Shown here in pieces: positions 41,083-47,829 of a stretch of 49,794 nucleotides of DNA. A program made the position numbers and the translations under genes. Under the pieces are notes generated by a model. That model did not search any database and was not told where the DNA came from. It saw only the letters and a list, made by a program, of their open reading frames with translations. Each line of letters begins with the position of its first letter. Positions within the stretch are counted from its first letter, which is position 1. Origin of the DNA: Candidatus Blautia stercorigallinarum (GTDB lineage: Bacteria > Bacillota > Clostridia > Lachnospirales > Lachnospiraceae); NCBI GenBank assembly GCA_019112785.1, contig DXIQ01000035.1, positions 1 to 49,794 of the forward strand, given 5' to 3'.

Positions 41083-42405
41083 TCAATCTTTTTCCCCGTG
41101 GATCTTCCGGAAATATTCCTGTATGTTTTTCTCATATCCATTATCCGTAGGATGATAAAATTTCCTTCCCAGAAGCTCTGAGGGCATATACTGCTGTTCC
41201 ACATAATGATTTGGATAATCGTGGGCGTACAGATAGCCCACTCCATGTCCCATCTTTTTGGAACCTTTATAATGGGCATCCTGGAGATGGGAAGGTACTG
41301 TGGTCTTAGTAGTCTTTACTGCTTCCATAGCGTCAAAGACCGCCATACAGGCCGCGTTGCTTTTAGGGGCGCTGGCCACATAAGTCACTGCCTGTGCTAA
41401 AGGGATCTGGGCTTCCGGCATGCCCAGGCGTTCCACCGCCTGAGCTGCCGCCACTGCCACCACCAGAGCCTGAGGATCCGCATTTCCCACGTCTTCTGCG
41501 GCGCAGATCATGATCCTTCTGGCAATAAACTTAATATCCTCTCCTGCATAAAGCATTTTCGCCAGATAAAACACCGCCGCATCAGGATCCGACCCCCGCA
41601 TGCTCTTTATAAAAGCGGAGATGGTATCATAGTGATTGTCTCCGGTCTTATCGTAACGGACTACCCGCTTCTGTATACACTGGGAGGCAGTTTCCAGATC
41701 AATATGGATCTTCCCGTCTTCCCTTCTTTTGGTAGTCAGGATGCCCAGCTCCAGAGCATTCAGCGCCGCCCTGGCGTCTCCTCCGGAAATATCTGCCAGA
41801 AATTCCCTGGCATCTTCCTCTAACACCGCATTGTAGCTTCCCATTCCCTTTTCCTTATCCGTCACCGCCCGGTCCAGAAGGGTTTCAATATTCTCCTTTG
41901 TGAGGGGTTTCAGCTCAAAGATGATAGATCTGGAGATCAAAGCCCCGTTTACCTCAAAGTAGGGATTTTCTGTAGTAGCGCCGATCAGTATCAGAGTGCC
42001 GTCTTCCACAAAGGGGAGGAGGTAATCCTGCTGCCCCTTATTAAAGCGGTGGATCTCGTCAATAAAAAGAATCGTCTTCTTTCCATACATACCCAGATAG
42101 TCCTGGGCTTCTTTTACCACCTCTTCCATGTCCTTTTTTCCCGCTACGGTAGCGTTGATCTGCCGGAACCGGGAGCTGGTGGTATTGGCGATCACTTTCG
42201 CCAGGGTAGTCTTTCCTGTTCCCGGAGGGCCGTAAAAAATAACGCTGCCCAGTTTGTCCGCTTTGATAGCCCTGTAAAGCAGCTTATCCTTTCCAATGAT
42301 ATGTTCCTGGCCCACAACCTCATCCAAAGTGGAAGGCCGCAGTCTGGAGGCCAGAGGGGCCTCCTGCTCCAGATTCTGTTCTTTCATATAACCAAATAAA
42401 TCCAT
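41083..42405 (-). CDS. rarA: Replication-associated recombination protein A
   Basis: RarA (MgsA) is a clamp-loader-like AAA+ ATPase that acts at stalled replication forks. The 440 residues contain Walker A GPPGTGKTT (59-67), Walker B LFIDEIHRF, a sensor GATTENPYFEVN, and the C-terminal tetramerisation domain (MRGSDPDAAVFYLAKML and HYKGSKKMGHGVGYLYAHDYPNH). The length is normal. The gene follows the zinc-ribbon membrane protein by 26 bases. Confidence 0.95.
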   Translation of the reverse strand: MDLFGYMKEQNLEQEAPLASRLRPSTLDEVVGQEHIIGKDKLLYRAIKADKLGSVIFYGPPGTGKTTLAKVIANTTSSRFRQINATVAGKKDMEEVVKEAQDYLGMYGKKTILFIDEIHRFNKGQQDYLLPFVEDGTLILIGATTENPYFEVNGALISRSIIFELKPLTKENIETLLDRAVTDKEKGMGSYNAVLEEDAREFLADISGGDARAALNALELGILTTKRREDGKIHIDLETASQCIQKRVVRYDKTGDNHYDTISAFIKSMRGSDPDAAVFYLAKMLYAGEDIKFIARRIMICAAEDVGNADPQALVVAVAAAQAVERLGMPEAQIPLAQAVTYVASAPKSNAACMAVFDAMEAVKTTKTTVPSHLQDAHYKGSKKMGHGVGYLYAHDYPNHYVEQQYMPSELLGRKFYHPTDNGYEKNIQEYFRKIHGEKD

Positions 42406-42431
42406 GATCCCTGTTCCTTCTTTCCTGATTT

Positions 42432-43001
42432 TCAGTCTGTATCCTCTCCAAAATACCGTTCCTTCAGTTCCTCATAGCGCTGCTGTCTCATATCCCCCGC
42501 CTGCCGCCGGGCCGCCCTGTCTAAAAAAGAAATAGGGATCCCCGTCAGCACCAGGATCAGCATACCGCCTATAAACATCAGGAGCAGCCAATGGAGTCCG
42601 GCTTTTAAAGTCTTTTCCCTCATATCCCGGTTTATCTCATTGATGTTCAAAACCTGAGCATATCTTCTCTTCCCGCAGCAGGGGCAGTCAAATTTCTTTG
42701 CATAATATGAATAATAAGGCCTGTTCACAAAAGCGGTCCCATGGACCTCCGTTCTGGTCACTCTCCGGTATCTGCTCATAAATCCCTTATTAAAATCCCC
42801 TGCTTTTACCGTATATTCTGTGCCGCACTTTTCACACCGCACATGCCCCACAAAATCCCCGTCGGCAGTCAGTTTCCTGCTGTGCCGTATAAACTGGATC
42901 CCGCAGAAGATCACCCAGGCCATTAAAGCCACACCCATAACTGCTGTAAGAATAAACCTTGCCCATATCATCTTCTTTTTCTCCTCTCCTGCCTTATCCA
43001 T
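42432..43001 (-). CDS. Zinc-ribbon membrane protein of unknown function
   Basis: I do not recognise the family of this 189-residue protein. It has an N-terminal membrane segment (about 11-33), then a segment with two Cys pairs, CEKCG and CPCCGK, which can form a zinc ribbon, and a second membrane segment (about 136-158). The C terminus is charged (EELKERYFGEDTD). The ribbon between two helices suggests a small membrane-anchored metal-binding module. It precedes rarA, possibly in the same transcript. Confidence 0.7.
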   Translation of the reverse strand: MDKAGEEKKKMIWARFILTAVMGVALMAWVIFCGIQFIRHSRKLTADGDFVGHVRCEKCGTEYTVKAGDFNKGFMSRYRRVTRTEVHGTAFVNRPYYSYYAKKFDCPCCGKRRYAQVLNINEINRDMREKTLKAGLHWLLLMFIGGMLILVLTGIPISFLDRAARRQAGDMRQQRYEELKERYFGEDTD

Positions 43002-43082
43002 TTATTTTATCATGCCCGGGGTTTTTCGTCACCTGTATTTCCACATATGCCGGCACTCACTGTTCTGTTTTCGTACTTTTCC

Positions 43083-43111
43083 TTGTTTGTGGTATTCTGT
43101 CATGCTATAAT
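43083..43111 (+). promoter_or_regulatory. Promoter of the toxin mRNA
   Basis: TTGTTT (43083-43088) and TATAAT (43106-43111) have a 17-base spacer. The predicted leader of about 75 bases contains a CAGCC/GGCTG hairpin before the ribosome site. Confidence 0.7.
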
Positions 43112-43126
43112 TTCTCTAAATAGTAT

Positions 43127-43167
43127 ATTTACCCAGGCAGCCAGAAGAGCGGCTGTGGTTCCCCGCC
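43127..43167 (+). repeat. Leader module shared with the antitoxin RNA (toxin side)
   Basis: The toxin leader from ATTTACC to CCCCGCC resembles the 5' end of the antisense RNA at 43332-43373 read on the other strand: both contain ATTTACC, CAGCCAGAA and TCCCCGCC in the same order and spacing. The two modules are therefore an imperfect inverted repeat flanking the toxin gene. Confidence 0.65.
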
Positions 43168-43192
43168 TGAGTCTTGGACAGGAGGGATGCCT

Positions 43193-43276
43193 ATGAGTAC
43201 ATATGAAGAGTTGCAGTTAATCACTTCAATAGCACTGCTGATTGTTGCAATCTTAACGTATACACATAAAAAATAG
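43193..43276 (+). CDS. Holin-like type I toxin, 27 residues
   Basis: The peptide MSTYEELQLITSIALLIVAI continues with LTYTHKK. It has one membrane helix and a Lys-rich end, in the pattern of the putative holin-like toxin family (Hol_Tox, PF16935). It has an excellent AGGAGG site seven bases before the ATG, its own promoter, and a terminator that begins at its stop codon. A perfect promoter on the opposite strand drives an RNA across its 3' end. Together these features make it the toxin of a type I toxin-antitoxin system; insertion in the membrane would be toxic. It is too short for most gene callers. Confidence 0.82.
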   Translation: MSTYEELQLITSIALLIVAILTYTHKK

Positions 43277-43369
43277 CCGCCCTGCCTCTGGTAAAGAACG
43301 GGCGACTATTTTCAGCCAATGATTTTTGCCGGGCGGGGAGCCTTGACCTCCCTTTCTGGCTGTCTTGGT
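43266..43369 (-). ncRNA. Antisense antitoxin RNA
   Basis: The predicted RNA of about 100 bases starts near 43369, downstream of a consensus promoter on the minus strand, and ends at the hairpin 43270-43312 followed by TTTTTT. It overlaps the 3' end and terminator of the toxin mRNA, as RatA does with txpA in B. subtilis. Its 5' half can fold through GACAGCC and GGCTG (near 43315). Pairing with the toxin mRNA tail would promote degradation. No small open frame with a ribosome site was seen in it. Confidence 0.75.
43270..43312. terminator. Shared bidirectional terminator of toxin and antitoxin
   Basis: AAAATAG-C-CGCCC pairs with GGGCG-A-CTATTTT. T-runs follow on both strands (TTTTTT on the minus strand). 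The toxin stop codon lies inside the left arm. Confidence 0.85.
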
Positions 43370-43373
43370 AAAT
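43332..43373 (-). repeat. Leader module shared with the toxin mRNA (antitoxin side)
   Basis: Read on the minus strand this is the 5' part of the antitoxin RNA, from ATTTACC through CAGCCAGAA to TCCCCGCC. It aligns with the toxin leader at 43127-43167. Confidence 0.65.
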
Positions 43374-43375
43374 AT

Positions 43376-43404
43376 ATTATAAGGTAGAATTATCTTTCTG
43401 TCAA
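43376..43404 (-). promoter_or_regulatory. Promoter of the antitoxin RNA
   Basis: TTGACA (43399-43404) and TATAAT (43376-43381) on the minus strand have a 17-base spacer. All three parameters match consensus exactly, which fits the strong expression expected for an antitoxin. Confidence 0.88.
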
Positions 43405-43440
43405 ACATCAGCCAACTATTCTTTATAAACTTTTCTATTC

Positions 43441-43469
43441 TTGACATAAACCCTCCAATTCCGTAAAAT
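43441..43469 (+). promoter_or_regulatory. Promoter of apbE
   Basis: TTGACA (43441-43446) and TAAAAT (43464-43469) have a 17-base spacer, about 100 bases before the apbE start. Confidence 0.7.
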
Positions 43470-43572
43470 AAGTCCCGTATACTTATACTAAATGATCAAT
43501 CTGCAGCAGTGGCCAAATATGCGTGTGAGTATGCCCCCCTGGCCCGCTGCCTGTGGAAATGAAGGAGATTAT

Positions 43573-44613
43573 ATGAATATAAAAAGTAAGCGGACCTTTC
43601 TGGCCGCAGTTGTTCTGCTGCTTATCCTGATCCTGTTTGCCTTTATGTATCAGCGCAAAAGTCAGACAGAAGCACCGGAACCTATAAGCAAAACGGATTA
43701 TCTGCTGAATACCATTGTCACAGTCACTCTCTACGATTCCCAGGACGAGGAAATCCTGGACGGCGCCCTGGACCTTTGCAGAGAATATGACGATCTTCTC
43801 AGCCCTACCACCCAGACCAGTGAAATTTATCAGCTGAATCATGGGGAGCTTCCTGTGGATGAAGATGGGTTCTATGAGTTGTCAGAGAAAACCGCTGATG
43901 TGATCTCTCATGGCCTTTCCTACTGTGAGCTGTCTGACGGAGCCTTTGACATTGCCATAGAGCCGGTTTCTTCCCTGTGGGATTTTACCTCCGGAAACGG
44001 AAAAGTACCTGATGAGGCCGCCATTCAGGCAGCACTGCCCCTGGTGGATTACCGGGATATTACTTTAGATGGAAACCGGATACGTTTTGCAAAAGAAGGC
44101 ATGGGGATCAATCTGGGAGCCATCGCCAAAGGCTATATTGCTGACCGTATCAAAGATTATCTTCTGGAAGAAGGAGTAGAAAGCGCTATCATCGATCTGG
44201 GCGGCAATATCCTCTGTGTGGGTCAGCGTCCGGATGGAACGCCCTTCCGCATTGGTATCCAGAAGCCCTTCGCAGACCGGAGCGAAACAGAAGCTGTTAT
44301 GGAGATCTCTGATAAGTCTGTAGTGTCTTCCGGCATTTACGAGCGGTACTTTGAGCAGGACGGCGTCCTTTATCACCATATCCTGGATCCTTCCACAGGA
44401 TATCCCTATGACAACAATCTGGTTTCTGTCACCATCATCTCCAATAAATCCGTAGACGGCGACGGACTGAGCACTACCTGTTTCGCCCTGGGGCTGGAAA
44501 AAGGTCTGGACCTGGTCAACAGTCTGCCTGATGTCCAGGCTGTATTTATCACCGATGACTATCAGCTCCATTACAGCGAAAATTTTGATAAAGAGATTAC
44601 CTTATCTCAGTAG
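43573..44613 (+). CDS. apbE: FAD:protein FMN transferase
   Basis: ApbE (EC 2.7.1.180) attaches FMN from FAD to a threonine of target proteins such as RnfG and RnfD, outside the membrane. The 346 residues start with a membrane anchor (about 8-25) and continue with the ApbE domain: YLLNTIVTVTLYD, DGAFDIAIEPVSSLWDF, GINLGAIAKGYIADRI, IIDLGGNILCVG and HHILDPSTGYP. The start at 43573 has a GAAGGAG site; the frame opens upstream at 43492 without one. It converges on the Rnf-like operon that encodes its probable substrates. Confidence 0.95.
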   Translation: MNIKSKRTFLAAVVLLLILILFAFMYQRKSQTEAPEPISKTDYLLNTIVTVTLYDSQDEEILDGALDLCREYDDLLSPTTQTSEIYQLNHGELPVDEDGFYELSEKTADVISHGLSYCELSDGAFDIAIEPVSSLWDFTSGNGKVPDEAAIQAALPLVDYRDITLDGNRIRFAKEGMGINLGAIAKGYIADRIKDYLLEEGVESAIIDLGGNILCVGQRPDGTPFRIGIQKPFADRSETEAVMEISDKSVVSSGIYERYFEQDGVLYHHILDPSTGYPYDNNLVSVTIISNKSVDGDGLSTTCFALGLEKGLDLVNSLPDVQAVFITDDYQLHYSENFDKEITLSQ

Positions 44614-44726
44614 TCAAAGACCCTCGCGGCAGGTCTACGTTCCACTCCGGTCGGTGCTGTGTGCCCTTTGTTCCAATGGATTATTTCCAGCGCTTTTTAA
44701 GACAGCAGAAATAACGTACCCTGTAA

Positions 44727-44782
44727 AAAAGGACTCTCCCTGTTTCCCGCTATCCCAGCAGGAAACAGGACAGAGTCCTTTT
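44727..44782. terminator. Bidirectional terminator between apbE and the Rnf-like operon
   Basis: A stem of about 20 bp (AAAAGGACTCT and CCTGTTTCC, with GGAAACAGG and AGAGTCCTTTT) lies between the two convergent transcription units. The 113 bases between the apbE stop and this stem hold nothing I can assign. Confidence 0.88.
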
Positions 44783-44785
44783 GCT

Positions 44786-45556
44786 TTAGTAGATACTTAG
44801 TATCAGATAAATAAAGCTCATAGAAAGCATTTCCAGGGGCAGTCCCCGGAAACGGGGGCCTGCGCTTGAGAACCGGATCATCCGCGCCACAGAAAGGAAA
44901 AGCAGAACGGAAACACCTACCGTCCAGATAAAGGCGATCACGCCCCCGAAAGTAACCATCTCAAAAGGTCTGGAAAAGATCACTGCCGGAACCACCAGAA
45001 GCAGGCTCTGGGTTCCTGAGGATCTTTTCTTTAAGATCCCGTTGGTAAAGGCCAGAGCCAGGCCTGCTGCCAGGAAACCGAAAGCCGTGCTCTGAAAGCT
45101 CTGGGAAAAGAAAGGTGCCTTTTCCAAAAGAAGATTGCCGAAAATTTCTCCCTGGGAAAGAAATTCCCTTACGATCCCCAGGAGGATCCAGAATCCCCAC
45201 AGGATCCCGGATTCATAGAAAATACTGCCGTAATCCCCTTCCAGTTCTCCGAAAAGAGCCGCTTTTCCTGCCAGAAGTCCTATCACCGCCGTCATTATCC
45301 AGGTTCCTGTATCCACCCTGATCCCCAGGGCAGAAAAGCCCAGGAGAAAGGTGCCTGCGGCAATGGCTCCGGTACCAATGAGCACGCAAAGTCTCAGACT
45401 CCAGACCGGCACCACTCCTTCCAGAAGGTTTTTGAGAAATTCTGCAAAAACCACTGCCAGGATCACCAGGATACCTGCCGCAAAGGCTTCTTCCATGTTC
45501 CGGGAAAAAAGTACCATACCCAGAGCAAAAGCTTCTGCCGGATATTTTAATTTCAT
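44786..45556 (-). CDS. RnfA/RnfE-like membrane protein lacking the cluster cysteines
   Basis: The 256-residue protein has about seven hydrophobic segments. The stretch SGILWGFWILLGIVREFLSQGEIFGN resembles the RnfE/NqrD segment ending in REILG, and ILVILAVVFAEFLKNLL fits the first RnfA/E helix. RnfA and RnfE carry an Asn-Cys motif that holds a [2Fe-2S] cluster inside the membrane; at that position this protein has GKAALFG, and it contains only one Cys in total (LRLCVLIG). It is the last gene of the operon, 18 bases after rnfG. I infer a divergent Rnf-Nqr subunit whose electron-carrying role is doubtful. Confidence 0.72.
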   Translation of the reverse strand: MKLKYPAEAFALGMVLFSRNMEEAFAAGILVILAVVFAEFLKNLLEGVVPVWSLRLCVLIGTGAIAAGTFLLGFSALGIRVDTGTWIMTAVIGLLAGKAALFGELEGDYGSIFYESGILWGFWILLGIVREFLSQGEIFGNLLLEKAPFFSQSFQSTAFGFLAAGLALAFTNGILKKRSSGTQSLLLVVPAVIFSRPFEMVTFGGVIAFIWTVGVSVLLFLSVARMIRFSSAGPRFRGLPLEMLSMSFIYLILSIY

Positions 45557-45574
45557 CTCTGTTCCCCCGTTCCT

Positions 45575-46870
45575 TTAGTCTATGGTCTGTAAAAATTCAT
45601 AGGCAGCATTGATCCCGTTAACAGCTGCTGTAGAAGAAATAGTAGCGCCGGAAATCCCATCTACCTGGGTTCCTTCCTGGGGCGCCTCTTCTTCTGTCTC
45701 CACTCCTGCAGCCTGGTCGATACACTGCTGAGCCAGATCTGCAAAGCCTCCTACAGAAATACTTACGCCTGAAACTGCATCAGTCTTTCCCTGATTGTCC
45801 ATGGTCAGAAATCCCAGGGACTGGTTCTCCACCAGCGCCTGACCCAGCGCCTTAGACTGCTCTGCCCAGGTAGGTCCGTCTTCTGTCATAACATACTGAC
45901 CATTTTCGGACTGTTCGCTTTTCTTATTTCCGTCACTGTCTACAGACTCCCATACCGCGTCTGTGATCTTTCCGTCTGCTACTGTGATGGTCACCTGATC
46001 TGTATAGCCGTTGTTGTCTGGTCCATCTGCCTTTGCCTCATAAGTTCCGTCCTGAAGGACCACTTCTGTCTTTCCTGCGGCCTGATCGATACACTTCTGA
46101 GCCAGATCTGCAAAGCCGCCTACGGAAATACTTACTCCTGAAACCGCATCGGTCTTTCCCTGATTGTCCATGGTCAGAAATCCCAGAGACTGATTCTCTA
46201 CCAGCGCCTGGCCCAGCGCCTGAGACTGCTCTGCCCAGGTAGGTCCGTCTTCTGTCATAACGTACTGGCCATTTTCGGACTGCTCGCTTTTCTTATTTCC
46301 GTCGCCGTCCACAGATTCCCATACAGCTTCTGTGATCTCTCCGTCTGCGACTGTGATGGTCACCTGATCTGTATAGCCGTTATTGTCTGGTCCATCCGCC
46401 TTTGCCTCATAGGTTCCGTCCTGCAGCTCTAAATCTTCTGCCTGGGCCGTCTCTGCCTCTTCCTCTGTTTCCAGAGTCATGCCCGGAAGATAAACCGGAG
46501 CTTTTGCCCCTGCGAACTGGCTTAAAAATTCTTCCTCTGTGATCCTGGATCCTACTCCTTCTGTCTCACTTTGTTCTGTCACCTGGACGCCTGTTACTGT
46601 AGACTTATCCTCTCCGAAGGAAACCTCCATAACAATGTCTCCGCCATATCCGGCTTCTTTTACTGTTACCAGATATCCCTCCCGGGTCTTAGCCGCAGAC
46701 TGGATGTTTTCAGCTCCTGACACATCGAACTCCTCTGTCACCTGAGCCTGTCCCTGACTCTGGTCTGACCCCTGTTCCTTTGCCAAAGCTCTGGAGCCTG
46801 CGATCACTCCAAAGGACAGGGCGGTTACTATGATCAACGCAAGAATTCCTCTGACATTTTTATTTTTCAT
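45575..46870 (-). CDS. rnfG: RnfG-like flavoprotein with duplicated internal domain
   Basis: RnfG is the periplasmic-side FMN subunit of Rnf complexes. Here it has 431 residues, about twice the usual length. It has an N-terminal membrane anchor (7-29) and the first part of an RnfG FMN-binding domain (about 62-125, GYGGDIVMEVSFG). Two tandem blocks follow (149-271 and 272-389) of about 95% identity. The C-terminal DGISGATISS (404-412) contains the flavin-bearing Thr410. Each block resembles an FMN-binding domain (DGTYEAKADGPDNNGYTDQV...AVSGVSIS) but has SGVS where a flavin-accepting SGAT would be, so the blocks are probably not flavinylated. Confidence 0.85.
   Translation of the reverse strand: MKNKNVRGILALIIVTALSFGVIAGSRALAKEQGSDQSQGQAQVTEEFDVSGAENIQSAAKTREGYLVTVKEAGYGGDIVMEVSFGEDKSTVTGVQVTEQSETEGVGSRITEEEFLSQFAGAKAPVYLPGMTLETEEEAETAQAEDLELQDGTYEAKADGPDNNGYTDQVTITVADGEITEAVWESVDGDGNKKSEQSENGQYVMTEDGPTWAEQSQALGQALVENQSLGFLTMDNQGKTDAVSGVSISVGGFADLAQKCIDQAAGKTEVVLQDGTYEAKADGPDNNGYTDQVTITVADGKITDAVWESVDSDGNKKSEQSENGQYVMTEDGPTWAEQSKALGQALVENQSLGFLTMDNQGKTDAVSGVSISVGGFADLAQQCIDQAAGVETEEEAPQEGTQVDGISGATISSTAAVNGINAAYEFLQTID
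45704..46426 (-). repeat. Recent 369-bp tandem duplication inside rnfG
   Basis: The two copies have a period of exactly 369 bases (123 codons) and nearly identical DNA, so the duplication is recent or kept alike by gene conversion. Only about five amino acids differ in the compared part. Recombination between them could add or remove a domain without a frameshift. Confidence 0.88.
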
Positions 46871-46881
46871 ATTCGTCTCCT

Positions 46882-47829
46882 TTAAATCACATTTTTCTTT
46901 GTTCCGTATATATGCTGCTGGTAAAGCAGCCCAAGGACTCCCGCCAGACAGTTCGCTGTCAGGATCCCGAAACAGATCCCCTCTGGATAGGCGCTGAAAA
47001 TACGGATAGCCGCTGTAATGATCCCGGCTGCCAGTGCATACAGGAGTTTTCCTCTCCTGGAAACAAAGACATAGTCTGTCAGCATATAGCAGCCTCCCAT
47101 GATCAGTCCTCCCCCGAAAAGGTTGGCAAGAATATCACCGGTAAAAAGTCCGGAAGGACCAAAGATAAAGGTCAGGACTGTTACAGTGGCGATATAAGTC
47201 AGGGCAGCCTCTATATTGACTACGCCCATATAACACATATAAGCAAATCCTACCAGCAAAAGCAGCTTGCTGGTCTCACCCATGGCCCCGGGTACTTCTC
47301 CCAGGAACATCTGCAGGTAGGAATATCCGGCCTCGCCTCCTGCCTTTACCGTTCCCAGAATAGTAGCCTGGGAAACCGCGTCTGCCGCCAGGGTCCTGGG
47401 GGCTGTATACTGCATGACTGTTCCCGGCCAGACTACCATAACCAGCAGTCTGCCCATAAGGGCCGGATTGGCAAAGTTGCTTCCGATCCCGCCGAACATC
47501 TGCTTAACCACCAGGATACTGAAGATATCTGCCGCTGCCAGGACCCACAAAGGAACTGTCACCGGCATGTTAAAGGCCAGGAGCATTCCTGTGACCACTG
47601 CGCTGAAATCCCCTGCGGTAACCTGCTTTTTCGTCACTTTCTGCCATAAAAATTCTGTCAGCACACACAGGGCCACAGAAAAGGCAGTGAGATAAAAAGC
47701 CTTGACCCCAAAGTAATAAACTGCTCCAAGAAGAGCCGGGATCAGGGATATAGATACATGGAGCATGATATTTCTGGTTGTCTGCTCCGTTCTCAGATAA
47801 GGTGCGCTGATTGCTTTTGTCTGGCTCAT
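46882..47829 (-). CDS. rnfD: RnfD-like flavin-binding membrane subunit
   Basis: The 315-residue protein has about eight to nine membrane helices and the RnfD hallmark GGIGSNFANPALMGRLLV (113-130). RnfD normally carries FMN on a Thr in an SGAT-type motif; here the candidate is Asp150-Ala-Val-Ser-Gln-Ala-Thr156, with Gln at the usual small residue. Whether ApbE accepts this needs a test. The gene overlaps rnfC by four bases and precedes rnfG by 11 bases. Confidence 0.9.
   Translation of the reverse strand: MSQTKAISAPYLRTEQTTRNIMLHVSISLIPALLGAVYYFGVKAFYLTAFSVALCVLTEFLWQKVTKKQVTAGDFSAVVTGMLLAFNMPVTVPLWVLAAADIFSILVVKQMFGGIGSNFANPALMGRLLVMVVWPGTVMQYTAPRTLAADAVSQATILGTVKAGGEAGYSYLQMFLGEVPGAMGETSKLLLLVGFAYMCYMGVVNIEAALTYIATVTVLTFIFGPSGLFTGDILANLFGGGLIMGGCYMLTDYVFVSRRGKLLYALAAGIITAAIRIFSAYPEGICFGILTANCLAGVLGLLYQQHIYGTKKNVI

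Noticed and set aside
45704-46426. CRISPR-like or assembly-only repeat in rnfG
   Set aside because: The repeat is in frame, codes for a recognisable FMN-bind-like domain and has several amino acid differences, so it is treated as a real duplication.
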